A stretch of 64,000 nucleotides of DNA, from contig JBLIOI010000001.1 in the NCBI GenBank assembly GCA_047639675.1, positions 62,001 to 126,000 on the forward strand, given 5' to 3'. The translations under genes and the position numbers were made by a program. Numbering within the stretch: the first letter of the stretch is position 1; every line of letters starts with the position of its first letter. The notes beneath the pieces are model-generated. The model was not told the origin of the DNA, searched no databases, and was given only the letters and a program-made list of their open reading frames with translations. This stretch comes from JABACD01 sp047639675 (GTDB lineage Bacteria > Planctomycetota > UBA1135 > GCA-002686595). Shown in pieces: positions 26,441-36,000 of this stretch.

Positions 26441-28159
26441 ATGCGGCGCTTCGGATACCTAGCCCTCGCCTACGCGATCTATGTGCTCGCCGGGCCCGGA
26501 ATGCTGATTCCTGAGGGCAGCCCGCTGGGCGCGTTGGCGCTGATTCCGTGGGCTCTGTCCGCTAGCCGGCCGGGGCCCTACAAAAAACGCATCGAGTGGC
26601 TTTGCGGCGGAATCGCTTTCACATCGCAAGTGGCGTGGATGGGGATCGTCTTCTGGTTCTCGATCCTTTGGCTGTTCATCGGTTTTGGTTGTTGGGCGGT
26701 TTGGGGTGGCTGGTTGATGAAGCATTTGGCGCGGGTTCTGCCGCTGACCATCGCCACGCCCCTCGCTTGGGTAGGATTCGAAAGTTTCCTCGCCTGGACC
26801 CCACCCCCGATTGGCCTCTCCTGGCTGCGACTGGGTCACTATCTCTGTGACTGGCCCGTCCTGGCCGGGTCGGGGCGGGTTTGGGGCGTTGTTGGCCTTG
26901 GATTCCTTCTGGCGACAATCGCTGGGTTTGGAGCGGAACTTTATCTCTCGAAAACGGCAAGGGAGCCGGTCAAGGTGGCCCGCGGGTCGTGGATTGCCCT
27001 AGCTAGCGTCCTGGCTTTCGCGCTCCTCAGTTCATTCATTGTCCGGCCGCCAGGGTCCAAGCCAGGACCGCGACTATTATTAATACAACCGAATATTGCC
27101 CAGGCCCGCTTGATGCAGCGGACCCTGACTCGCGAGGATCTCTTCATGGAGTCCTTGGACTTGACTCGCGAAGGTCTTGAAGAACTCGCCGCCCGGGGAG
27201 AGCGCGCGCCGGATCTGGTTTGTTGGAGTGAGACGATTCTGCCCTACCCAGTAGCGGGCGAGAACCTGAAGGCAGAGAGCGCCGCTCTTGAGATTGCTCC
27301 CTGGCTGTCCTTTCCCGACGGAACTGCGCGAGAGCGTTTACAGGCCATCGGTCTTCTGGAGCGCAATGAAGCTGGGACCCTGCGCTCGATTTATGGTGGC
27401 GACTTGGGCTTCGGACGTTCGATTCCTTTTGTGCTCGACAAGGACACGGCCTTTTTCTCCGGCGTCCAAACCTTCATTTCACGCGAAGGGCGCATGCGTC
27501 GCACGAACTCCGCGATCTTGTGGGGGAGTGACGGCAAGCGCTTGGGCAGCGCCAGCAAACGCCACCTCGCGCCTGGCGGCGAGACGATGGTGGGCCTCGA
27601 GAGATGGCAATGGGTGCGCGACATCATTTGGGAAGTTGCCGGATACGTGCCGGATTTGGCCCCTGCTTTGGAATTGGAGACACTTGCCCTTCCAGGTGTG
27701 GACGGCCAAAGCTGGAACTTTGGCGCCACTGTCTGCTTCGACAACGGATTCACCGACGTCTACGCGGAACCCCTACGCAAGGGCCCGCTCGACTTTCACT
27801 TGATCGTTTCCAACGAGGCGTGGTACTTGGCCTCTCAAGAGTTCGACCAAATGGTGGCCTTCACGCGCATGATGGCCCTGTGCACGGCACGCTCCGCCTC
27901 GCGTTGCTCGAATTCAGGCATCAGCGCGGGCTTTGGCATGCAGGGGGAGGAGTTGGCGCGGATTGTGGTCGATGGCCGCGATCGCGAGGTGCGTGGCACC
28001 TTGGTCGTCGATGTGCCTGTTCCTGAAGCTGGCGCCGCTGCGCCGCGCACGCCTTTCATCTGGCTCGAGCCTTGGCTCAAGCCATTTGCCGCCCTCCTGC
28101 CGCTACTTCTGATCGTGTTCTTCCGCCGGAAGAGCCGTTTGCCCGGGCTGAAAGGGTAA
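26441..28159 (+). CDS. lnt: Apolipoprotein N-acyltransferase
   Basis: The protein is 572 residues from the ATG at 26441. It has about seven N-terminal helices including FESFLAWTPPPIGLSWLRLG, then a periplasmic nitrilase-type domain (LLLIQPNIAQAR onward) and a C-terminal helix followed by basic residues. The Glu-Lys-Cys triad can be assigned to Glu in CWSETILPYP, Lys in SASKRHLAPGGE, and Cys in ATVCFDNGF. It adds the third acyl chain to lipoproteins, matching the many lipobox proteins in this window. The nitrilase domain is longer than in E. coli, with an insert around residues 285-365. A TTG start 18 bases upstream is possible. It follows moeA by 26 bases. Confidence 0.93.
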   Translation: MRRFGYLALAYAIYVLAGPGMLIPEGSPLGALALIPWALSASRPGPYKKRIEWLCGGIAFTSQVAWMGIVFWFSILWLFIGFGCWAVWGGWLMKHLARVLPLTIATPLAWVGFESFLAWTPPPIGLSWLRLGHYLCDWPVLAGSGRVWGVVGLGFLLATIAGFGAELYLSKTAREPVKVARGSWIALASVLAFALLSSFIVRPPGSKPGPRLLLIQPNIAQARLMQRTLTREDLFMESLDLTREGLEELAARGERAPDLVCWSETILPYPVAGENLKAESAALEIAPWLSFPDGTARERLQAIGLLERNEAGTLRSIYGGDLGFGRSIPFVLDKDTAFFSGVQTFISREGRMRRTNSAILWGSDGKRLGSASKRHLAPGGETMVGLERWQWVRDIIWEVAGYVPDLAPALELETLALPGVDGQSWNFGATVCFDNGFTDVYAEPLRKGPLDFHLIVSNEAWYLASQEFDQMVAFTRMMALCTARSASRCSNSGISAGFGMQGEELARIVVDGRDREVRGTLVVDVPVPEAGAAAPRTPFIWLEPWLKPFAALLPLLLIVFFRRKSRLPGLKG

Positions 28160-28578
28160 CCACCTCTGTTAAGTGGGTTAGTGCCGCCGAAGCAAGGCTT
28201 ACGCGGTCTTGACCACGCAAAGTCTGCTCTCTATACTCACGCCCCGCTCCTGGGCCCTCCAGCTTCGATTCGAGCCAAACCCCTTGAAATACAAGGATTA
28301 GGCCTGATTGCTGGACTGACTAGAGCGATCCCCTAATGCCCTGATGTGCCTTCCAGGCTCAGATCGGCGCGCTGCGATTCAATTTCAAAGGTGGCACCTA
28401 CCCAGGTGTTTTCGATGGACTGGCTTCGACAGCGAGAATCCTTTCACGAATCGTCCCCACCGATCCTTATACTCCACGCCGCTCTAAAGCCGACTGCTAC
28501 GGCCGACCGTCCTTATGGACGGATCGACTGGGTTAGATCGATCGGCCGGACGGATCCCGCACCTCATTACGAATTCTC
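28160..28578. other. Intergenic region upstream of the coiled-coil protein gene
   Basis: This is a 419-base gap with no convincing gene. It holds a pair of mutually exclusive small hairpins at 28389-28412 and a perfect 6-bp hairpin CCGTCC-TTAT-GGACGG at 28507-28522. A stretch resembling a tRNA T arm (TTCGATTCGAGCC near 28264) is present, but no cloverleaf forms around it. An open frame at 28346-28582 has no family features. The region probably carries the promoter and leader of the gene at 28579. Confidence 0.4.
28389..28412 (+). promoter_or_regulatory. Attenuator-like alternative hairpins
   Basis: The segment contains AGGT/ACCT (28389-28399) overlapping CACCT (28395-28399) with AGGTG (28404-28408), the latter followed by TTTT. 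The middle strand can pair with either flank, which is the logic of an attenuator. The stems are only 4-5 bp, so this is a weak candidate. Confidence 0.2.
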
Positions 28579-29436
28579 ATGAGCCCCATTGGACGGATTT
28601 TCATCGTCTTGAACCTTATTCTCGCCGCTGCCTTTTTGTCATTCGCTGCGCACAACGTTGCGACTAGCCATGACTTCAAAGCACAACTAACGGACGAGAC
28701 AACGGCTCACGCTGCCACCAAGGCAGACCTAGACGCCCAAGTTGGTCAACTTCGCGCTGATCTCGATACCAAGAGCACCGAAGCAGACACCTTCCGATCG
28801 GACCTCGATGACTCCAAGGCTGAAGTCGAGCGCAAGACGGCTGACAACACTGACCTAGAACGTCAGGTTCGGGAAGCCAACCAAGTCAACGAGCGAACCG
28901 CTGGCGCCATTTCCGATATCCAAGGAACCCTTGGTCAGATCGAAACCGCCAAAGACGAGGCTGTCTCTGCTCGCCGCGAAGCTGAGAACGAGCGCGACGA
29001 CGCTCTTTCTTCTGCTCAGGACGCCACCACACGTTCCGAGGAGCTCGAGGCAAGCAATTCAGGTCTTGAGAAGCGCATCACCGACCTCCAGGTCGAGCTT
29101 GTGGCAGCTTCAGCAAACTCTGACCAGTTGGAAACCCAACTCGCAACCTTGGTTGACGTCACAGGTGTCAGCTATAAGGACATTGCTGTTCAAGAGCAGA
29201 TCGACGCTTCCGTCCTTCAGGTCCTCTACGACGTGAAGCCCGGAATCCTTTCCCTGAACAAGGGGAGCAAGGACGGCGTCTTGCGTGGTTACACCTTCGA
29301 GATCTACGACGGCATCAACTACAAGGGCCAGGCCCGCGTTGAGAACGTCCGTGAAGATATGTGCACCCTGCTGATCCTGCGCACCGAGCAAGGTCAAACC
29401 ATCAAGGCCGGCGACAAAGCCTCGACCCGCCTTTAG
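28579..29436 (+). CDS. Membrane-anchored coiled-coil protein with MreC-like topology
   Basis: The 285-residue protein has one N-terminal helix (IFIVLNLILAAAFLSFAAH), then a coiled coil of about 160 residues (roughly 40-200) rich in Asp, Glu, Ala, Lys and Thr heptads, then a small C-terminal domain. That domain contains ILSLNKGSKDGVLRGYTFEI and, further on, GQARVENVREDMCTLLIL. It resembles the MreC beta-barrel pattern, in which a nKGskdGvkkGmpV element is followed by a V-x-V...V-x-L-L strand pair. The helix, coiled coil and barrel order is also that of MreC. It precedes a small membrane protein gene and, past a terminator, mreB. The family is otherwise not recognised; a periplasmic scaffold role near the elongasome is inferred. 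Confidence 0.7.
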   Translation: MSPIGRIFIVLNLILAAAFLSFAAHNVATSHDFKAQLTDETTAHAATKADLDAQVGQLRADLDTKSTEADTFRSDLDDSKAEVERKTADNTDLERQVREANQVNERTAGAISDIQGTLGQIETAKDEAVSARREAENERDDALSSAQDATTRSEELEASNSGLEKRITDLQVELVAASANSDQLETQLATLVDVTGVSYKDIAVQEQIDASVLQVLYDVKPGILSLNKGSKDGVLRGYTFEIYDGINYKGQARVENVREDMCTLLILRTEQGQTIKAGDKASTRL

Positions 29437-29465
29437 GGCGCGGTCATTTAGGAGACTAAAGAGAT

Positions 29466-29690
29466 ATGGCACGTAGCAAAGCACGTAGCGGCGGGGGTGG
29501 CGGAGGCCGTCAGTCCAAAGCCAAGTCACGCAAGCCGGCCCCTGTGGCCGAAGTTGAAGTTGTCGAGGAGTCCGGTGGGCTCACGATCGACGATGGCATC
29601 CCGATCGTGACCACGATTCTTCTGTTGGCTGGAATTCTCTTGGTCGACTACGTTCTTGGAACGCAGTACGACGCCGGGAAGTTCTTCTAG
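29466..29690 (+). CDS. Small single-pass membrane protein
   Basis: The 74-residue protein has a very basic, Gly-rich N-terminus (ARSKARSGGGGGGRQSKAKS), an acidic middle (VAEVEVVEESGG), and one membrane helix (IVTTILLLAGILLVDYVLG) followed by a short polar tail. The basic start followed by the helix suggests an inside-out orientation with a cytoplasmic N-terminus. A purine-rich site (GGAGACTAAAGAG) precedes the ATG. It is 29 bases behind the coiled-coil gene and ends just before a strong terminator, so these two genes form one transcript. No family is recognised. Confidence 0.75.
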   Translation: MARSKARSGGGGGGRQSKAKSRKPAPVAEVEVVEESGGLTIDDGIPIVTTILLLAGILLVDYVLGTQYDAGKFF

Positions 29691-29742
29691 GGCTGAGTCC
29701 CAAAGCTGAGCCCTTCCTCGGAAGGTAGCTTTCTTTCACGCG

Positions 29743-29778
29743 CAAGGGCCGTGTTCCAATAATGGAACACGGCCCTTG
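29743..29778 (+). terminator. Strong hairpin terminator
   Basis: A perfect 16-bp stem runs from CAAGGGCCGTGTTCCA (29743-29758) through an ATAA loop to its exact complement (29763-29778). It is followed by TTCAC rather than a long T run. It lies 52 bases after the small membrane protein stop and insulates that transcript from mreB. Confidence 0.8.
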
Positions 29779-29898
29779 TTCACACCCAGAGGCCCTTTTG
29801 ACGGTCCCATTGCACCCTCCTAGGAAGCGTGAAGACCATGGGGGAATCCCCCTGCCAGATTTCCTTTGAGAGAAGCCGCAGCGGACCGGTTGCGATCC

Positions 29899-29926
29899 TT
29901 GAACGCGATCGGGGCGCCGTTACACT
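29899..29926 (+). promoter_or_regulatory. Putative sigma-70 promoter of the mreB operon
   Basis: TTGAAC (29899-29904) and TACACT (29921-29926) are separated by 16 bases, about 110 bases before the mreB ATG. The match to -35/-10 is good. The rest of 29779-30036 has no gene; it holds a small GGGGG-AAT-CCCCC inverted repeat near 29840. Confidence 0.5.
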
Positions 29927-30036
29927 AGAGCCAACGACCGTGTGCGTCGGCGGGCTACAGGGGTGATAGAAGCGTTTGTCGGGCTTTCCGAGCGTTCTAG
30001 GTCTCCGCAGTCATACCCCACCGGTCCTGAGTTCGA

Positions 30037-31098
30037 ATGGTGAACTTTCTAAAGCCCATGGAGTGGGCCCTGGGCCGTTTTTCGGTCGATATGGGCATCG
30101 ATCTCGGTACGGCTAACACGCTGGTGAGCGTGCGAGGCCGGGGCATCATCTTGAATGAGCCCAGTGTGGTCGCGGTTCGAAAAGACACCGGCGAGGTGTT
30201 GCTCGATGGAATGGCCGTCGGCAATACGGCCAAGGCCATGCTCGGCAAGACTCCCGGTTCGATCGAAGCCATCCGCCCCCTGCGCCACGGCGTGATTGCG
30301 GACTTTGATGTGACGGAAAAGATGCTGCGCTACTTCATCACGAAGGTGCACGAAGGTCGCCACTGGGTGAAGCCGCAGGTCGTCATCGCAGTTCCCGTTG
30401 GAATCACTGCCGTGGAGCGTCGCGCGGTGATCCATTCCGCTGAACGTGCAGGTGCACGCAAGGTGTACTTGATCGATGAACCGATGGCCGCTGGAATTGG
30501 ATGTGACTTGCCTGTGACTGAAGCACGCGGATCATTGATCGTGGACATCGGTGGTGGAACGACAGAGATCGCAGTCTTGTCTTTGGCGGGAGCTGTTGTC
30601 GCGACCTCCTTGCGAATCGCCGGTGATGAAATGGACGACGCGATCGTTAGCCACTTGCGCCGTCACCACTCACTACTCGTCGGCGAGCAATCCGCTGAGC
30701 GCATCAAGTTGACCATTGGGTCGGCCTATCAGATGGAGCAGGAACTTTCGATGGAGGTGAAGGGGCGCGACTCCGTCACCGGTTTGCCGCGCAAGACGAC
30801 GGTGACCTCGATTGAGATTCGTGAAGCTCTCGAACAGCCCGTGCGACTCATCTGTGAGGCCGTGCGTTCCATTCTTGAAGAAGCGCCCCCGGAGATCTCC
30901 GCGGACTTGGTCGACTCAGGTGTGACCTTGGTCGGCGGCGGCGCGCTCTTATTTGGCATCGCGGACGCGGTCAGCGCCCACTTGGGCGTTCCCGCGCGCG
31001 TCTCGGAAGATCCGCTAAGCGCTGTGGCGCGAGGCACAGGTATCTTCCTGGATAAGTTGGATGTCTTTTCGCAGGTCCTCGCGGCCGAAGACCGCTGA
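30037..31098 (+). CDS. mreB: Rod-shape-determining actin-like protein MreB
   Basis: The 353-residue protein shows the actin-fold nucleotide motifs. Phosphate 1 is MGIDLGTANTLVSVRGRGI, followed by the LNEPSVVA stretch. Phosphate 2 is LIVDIGGGTTEIAVLSLAG, the adenosine region is GVTLVGGGALLFGI, and RRAVIHSAERAGARKVYLIDEPMAAGIG is typical of MreB. It forms membrane-bound filaments that orient cell-wall elongation. It leads a run mreB-mreC-mreD-PBP2-rodA with spacings of 8 bases or overlaps. A full MreB elongasome is notable if the organism is from Planctomycetota, many of which lack or have altered wall machinery. Confidence 0.97.
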   Translation: MVNFLKPMEWALGRFSVDMGIDLGTANTLVSVRGRGIILNEPSVVAVRKDTGEVLLDGMAVGNTAKAMLGKTPGSIEAIRPLRHGVIADFDVTEKMLRYFITKVHEGRHWVKPQVVIAVPVGITAVERRAVIHSAERAGARKVYLIDEPMAAGIGCDLPVTEARGSLIVDIGGGTTEIAVLSLAGAVVATSLRIAGDEMDDAIVSHLRRHHSLLVGEQSAERIKLTIGSAYQMEQELSMEVKGRDSVTGLPRKTTVTSIEIREALEQPVRLICEAVRSILEEAPPEISADLVDSGVTLVGGGALLFGIADAVSAHLGVPARVSEDPLSAVARGTGIFLDKLDVFSQVLAAEDR

Positions 31099-31106
31099 TC
31101 TGAGTT

Positions 31107-32528
31107 GTGACACGGGACTTGGGTCGCCGGCGAACGATCTACTTCGTCCTCTTGGTTTTGTGCGCCGTGCTTTCGCTGCGCCCAATTCCTCTGATTGCCG
31201 GTGGAATCGAACTGTTGTTCGTGCCCACCAGGCTGATCGCCGAATTGGTTGCACCTCTGGCATGGCTGCGGAGCAGCGAAGTTCGAGCCGCAGAAGAACG
31301 CATCGACCTGGAAGCGCGCATCGTGCGCGGTGCCGCAGAGATACTCTTGGAAGTCGAGCAGGCGAGTGCCTTGCCGACACGACTTGAGTTGCGTGTGGGA
31401 CGGCGGATGATTCACGGCGAAGTGATTCGCCGGAGTCGTGGCAATCTAGACCGCGTAGAAGTACGCGTTGCGTCCACCGCGGGCATCGTGCCCGGCTTAC
31501 CGGTGATCACCGGTGACTACTACGTGGGGCGCGTTGCAGAACTCGATGCTCAGGACTCCAGCATGATCCGCGTTGATCTGGTGACGGCGCGTGGATTCTA
31601 TGTGGGAGCTGCTGCCGGGCGTCGTGATTGGCAGGGCGAGTTGATCGGGAGTGAGGTCGAGTTCGTGGTTGGCGGATTGGCCAAGACGTCAGCGGATGAC
31701 CAACTCTACCTGGAACTTCACAACCCAACCCTGCGCGGCATCAAGACCGGTGAAGTTACCGTTTCGGAACCCGCAGATATGGACGCGGAACTCGCGAAGC
31801 TGTCGCGCGGATTTCTGCTCGGGGAGCTGCGCACGGTGACTTTGCCGAAGGGCGCGAAATTACCGCTGATTCAATCGCCCTTGGACTTCGCCAGCGGGTT
31901 ATTTCAGTTGATTGTCTTGGCGCCGGAGAGTGATCTGCCGGAAGCAGAGGTTCTCGAACTGGACACCTTTGTTGCCGAGAATTGGATCCCCGTCAGCACG
32001 ATTACGCGCGGTGACATCACGGCCACCCGCGAAGGGAGGCGCCTGTCCGGCGGCAGTTTGGCTGGCCTGAAGAAGGGTCAGGCTTTGGCTCTGGGCGCGC
32101 GACTTGTCGGGCGTGTGGGAGAGACAGGCTTCTTGACAGCCGACCTACTCAGCCTTGGTGACGTGGGCTTGCGGCTAGCGGTTCTTGCTGAAATTGAAGG
32201 CGAGGAGGCCCCGCGACCCTTGGGTGAGTTGATCTCGCTGGGGCGCGATCGAAAAGATGGCAGCTTGCGATTCCAATGGACCTGCCGCATCGACTTGGGC
32301 AAAGGTAGCGAGGGCGAGCGGCTTCAAGCAGATCTCTATACAGGCTCTGGCGAAGACGGCGTTCCGCGCGGCTTGTACATTGGCTCGACGGAGTTACCGA
32401 CGACCCGTGAGCCGCATCTGCTTCGCGTTTGGCAAGATCGCGCCGTCGCCGACTTGAATCACGTCTTTGCTTGGAAGGGACCTGAGACCGATTCGGTTTC
32501 GAATTCAAGCCTCGGAGCCGGGCAATGA
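31107..32528 (+). CDS. mreC: Rod-shape-determining protein MreC-like
   Basis: The 473-residue protein has an N-terminal helix (TIYFVLLVLCAVLSL), a helical region with Glu/Ala/Arg heptads (roughly 50-90), and then beta-rich periplasmic domains. MreC-like elements include VRVASTAGIVPGLPVITGDYYVGRVAELDAQDSSMIRVDLVT. It is longer than the usual 280-370 residues, with extra beta-rich sequence after about residue 290. Position between mreB and mreD supports the assignment, as sequence similarity to known MreC is modest. The start is GTG at 31107, eight bases after the mreB stop. It should link MreB and MreD to PBP2 in the periplasm. Confidence 0.85.
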   Translation: MTRDLGRRRTIYFVLLVLCAVLSLRPIPLIAGGIELLFVPTRLIAELVAPLAWLRSSEVRAAEERIDLEARIVRGAAEILLEVEQASALPTRLELRVGRRMIHGEVIRRSRGNLDRVEVRVASTAGIVPGLPVITGDYYVGRVAELDAQDSSMIRVDLVTARGFYVGAAAGRRDWQGELIGSEVEFVVGGLAKTSADDQLYLELHNPTLRGIKTGEVTVSEPADMDAELAKLSRGFLLGELRTVTLPKGAKLPLIQSPLDFASGLFQLIVLAPESDLPEAEVLELDTFVAENWIPVSTITRGDITATREGRRLSGGSLAGLKKGQALALGARLVGRVGETGFLTADLLSLGDVGLRLAVLAEIEGEEAPRPLGELISLGRDRKDGSLRFQWTCRIDLGKGSEGERLQADLYTGSGEDGVPRGLYIGSTELPTTREPHLLRVWQDRAVADLNHVFAWKGPETDSVSNSSLGAGQ

Positions 32529-33034
32529 GCTTCCCGGCTCGTTACGTCGGGTGGCTTTGCTTGGTCGTTTGGTTCGCTTGGATCCACGCCTTACAGGAGC
32601 GCATGAGTGTCGACGACACGTTTGCTTTGGCTACGCCCGACCTCGGCATGGTGCTCTTCGTTGGGCTTCTCGGATTGGTGCGCAAGGGGGACGTGTTCTT
32701 CTTGGCCCTTGTGGCCGCCGTGGGGCGTAAGAGTTTCTCAGTCGACCCGAGCTTGGCGATCCTCTGTGGTTTCTTGGGGCTTGCGTGGTTGGCTTCGCTT
32801 TTGCGTGAGATTGTTGAGTTGTCGAGCCCCTTGTGGCGCGCTTTGCTCGTGGTCCTTGGTGCCTGCGGATTGTCTTTTTGGTTGGAGCTTGTGCGCTACG
32901 CGAACGTTGGATCTGCCCTGCCGCAAATTGATAACTTGCTGCCCTTGGCCTTTACTAGCGGTTTGGCGGCTTTGGCCCTCGGTGGAGTATTTATTCGTTT
33001 ACCGGGTCTGACTGCCCTGAGGGCGAAGGAATGA
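32525..33034 (+). CDS. mreD: MreD-like membrane protein
   Basis: The 169-residue, very hydrophobic protein has about five or six predicted membrane helices and almost no soluble loops. Sequence features are weak, as is normal for MreD. The assignment rests on size, topology and position. It overlaps mreC by four bases (ATGA) and the PBP2 gene by four bases. It probably connects MreC to the elongation synthase complex in the inner membrane. Confidence 0.75.
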   Translation: MSFPARYVGWLCLVVWFAWIHALQERMSVDDTFALATPDLGMVLFVGLLGLVRKGDVFFLALVAAVGRKSFSVDPSLAILCGFLGLAWLASLLREIVELSSPLWRALLVVLGACGLSFWLELVRYANVGSALPQIDNLLPLAFTSGLAALALGGVFIRLPGLTALRAKE

Positions 33035-36000
33035 TTGCGGGCCGCCGGTTTACGCCGCTGATCTTGTGCGTCATCGTGGCTTTCTTCGGGCTCGTCGTAC
33101 GGCTCTATCAAGTGCAAATTGAGGAGTACACGATTTGGGCCCGAGAGGCCGCAAATATGGTGCGCAAGTCGCAGACGATTCCATACCTGCGCGGGAGAAT
33201 TCTCGATCGCAACGGCGACCCATTCGTCCAGGACGAAGAAGCCTACGCTGTGCGTTTTGTTTATCGTGACTTCCGTCGCAACCATCCGCTGGGACAAATC
33301 ACTCATGCGCGTGGAGCTTTGGAGAACCAAAGCGTGTCACTGCAGGCGGCTGCACTCGAGCTGGAGGCTTGGGGGTTGTTGCTCGTTGAACAGCGTGCAG
33401 AAGACATCGATCGCTTTGCGCGGGGAGACGCCGTCGAACTCTGTGGGATTCAGTTTCCAGCGGTGGAGGGTGGAACCGATCGTCGCCGAGCGCGTGCCGC
33501 CGAATTACGTTTCTACACACGCGGACTGCTGATCGCCTCCAAGCGCGATTGGCACGAGATCAAGAAGAAGCTGAAGAAGGGCAGGGAATTGGACTCGACT
33601 TGGCTGGAGCTCGTCGCATCCCAAGAGGGCAGCAGCGTAGAGATTGTACGTGAGCGTGTGCGCACGCGCATTACCCGTTCGATGCAGCGCTTGCAGCAGC
33701 TTGCCATACAAATCGAAGTGCGCAGTTTGGATGGCCTGATGGCGGTGACTGGCGAAGATTCGCTTTGGTTTCTGATCGACGGTCTCGAAGTCAAGCGCTA
33801 CGAAATCGAGTCCGCCATCGCCAAGGACCTGTTTGAGGAAGCAACGGGATTTGAGCCGGGGCGCATTCGCCCAATGATGCTCTTGGAGATGATCGATTTG
33901 AGCTTTATCGCGGCGGAATTGAATTGGGATATGGAGCGCATGGGGGACTGGGCGCTCGCCATGCGCAGGCAGTGGGTGGAAGACCGTAGAAGCTTTCACG
34001 TGCCGCGCGCGGCAATCCAAGCAGGTTTGCGCGCCAGCGAAGGGGAAGATTCCCTCGATGCCTTCTTGGGCGAATTGGGCGTGCTGTTTTCGAGCAAGCC
34101 GCGGACGCCGCGTGAGCGACGTGAAGCTAGCCGCGATTGGCACCGGATTCCGGACGCGGCCGTTTTTGAGGAACTCCCTGATCTATTTGAGCGCGCTGAC
34201 TCCGCCCGGGGAACTCACATGCCCTTGGGCTTCCTGGGTAAAACTTGGCGAGATGCTAGAAGCGCTGGAGTGTCGCGCGAAGACCTGGCGGCGGGAATGT
34301 TGCCCCTAGATTTTGCTGCTAGGGTGGCGAGTGAGCATCCGCCACAACCGGTGCTCGATTGGCGTGGCGTCTTGCAGGAACCTTGGGTACCGCCGGCTGA
34401 TCACGAGGATGCTGTCGCGCGGCTCTTGTGGCTGCTCTACCCGCAGGAGGCGACGGATTATCAGACTGATCCTTCCCATGCCCGAGACGAAGACGAACTC
34501 GTGAACTGGGTGCAGGACCTTTGGGAGTCGAGATTCCAGAGCGAGCTGCACGAGATCTTCAGTGACTTGAAGCGCAAGGCGCTCGCCAAGGAATTCGTCT
34601 TGCCCTTAGTGCTCTCGGAGAAGCGTGTCGGCCGGGCGAGCAAAAAAGCGGACTACTTCATTCGCGACCGCGGCAGCCGTCCCGAAGTCATCGACGACTC
34701 GCCAGACGATCACGTGATCAACACTCTTACCCGTTACGTCGACGAGTACCGTGGATTTGAAGTTCAGCCGCGCACCCGGCGCTTGGCGATGGCGCTTGAC
34801 GAAGACGATCGGCTTGTTGCGCGCGAATTGATCGGTGTGGTGCGCGAATCGACACTCGAGGAGGTCCTCAAGCAGCAACCGGAGCGTAGCGTTTTTTCCA
34901 ACATCCTCTCGAAGAAGGACCGAAGCCGCGAGGACGCTCTATTACTGAAGGAGGTTCACAGCCGTCTCTACCGTTCTGATGAGGTGCACGGTACGAGTGG
35001 TGTCGAAGGCTTGATGGACAACGTTCTACGCGGAACCAACGGTTTCTCTGAGAGTGAAGGCTTGCAGCAGCGTGCGGAGGGCACGCGTAGCAAGTTATTC
35101 AAGGAGAAGGTCGATGGCCTCGACGTTGAGTTGACCCTTAGCCTCGACTTGCAAAGCGCTGCGCAGCGAATCATCGAGCACCCGTCGCCTCCGGTGACTG
35201 GCGAATCCTTCTTTGATAATCACTGGTTTCGGAACCCGGTGGGAGCGATCGTCTTAGCGACGGTTGATGGCGAAATCCTGGCGGCAGCCTCCTGTCCAAA
35301 GGAACCCCACGAGCCGTCACCCGCACGTGATGGAGAACGTGCCTACAACTACGAGCGCACCCTGCGCATGCCGTTGTTTCAGCCAGTGGGCTCGATCTTC
35401 AAACCTTTTGTCGCTGCCTACGCCTTGAGCCATTCCGGCCTGGATCCATTGCACGAGCTTGAATGTGTTCCCCGGGATTCAGGTGGAGGCGCTGGTTGGG
35501 GAAAGGTCGCTTGCCACAATTCCTTCGGCCATGGTTCCATTTCGCTCGCGGAAGCCATGCAACGTTCCTGCAACTCCTACTTTGCCCAGGTGGGGGAGAT
35601 GCTGCAGTCGAAGGAGAATGTGCGGAACTTGGCACACATGTTTGGCTTTGACAGACCCACGGGTGTGCGAGACATCGGAACAGGGCGAGGCCTGGTCGAG
35701 GTGCACAGCATTCGCAAACTGAACGAATCGGGTGGATTCAGTGCGACGGACTTGCATCGCGCTGGCAATGGCCTGGTCGTGCTCGAAGCCACTCCCGTGC
35801 AGGTTGCGCGCGCCGTAGCAGGAATCGCAACCGGCTATCTGCCCGCCATGCGGCTAGTGCGGCGCGTCGGAGATACCGAGATCCCTGCCACCTTCGAGAA
35901 GGTTCCGCTCCCGGAGCACAACCTACAGATTGTTCGTGATGCCATGGTCCGTGTGATCAATCATGGAAACTTCGGAGTGAAGAGGCTCTCAGCTGAGAAA

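Noticed and set aside
28255..28275. tRNA T-arm-like sequence
   Set aside because: No acceptor, D or anticodon stems can be drawn around it.
28346..28582. Open frame of 78 codons upstream of the coiled-coil gene
   Set aside because: No recognisable motif or ribosome site, and composition unlike neighbouring genes; probably leader sequence.
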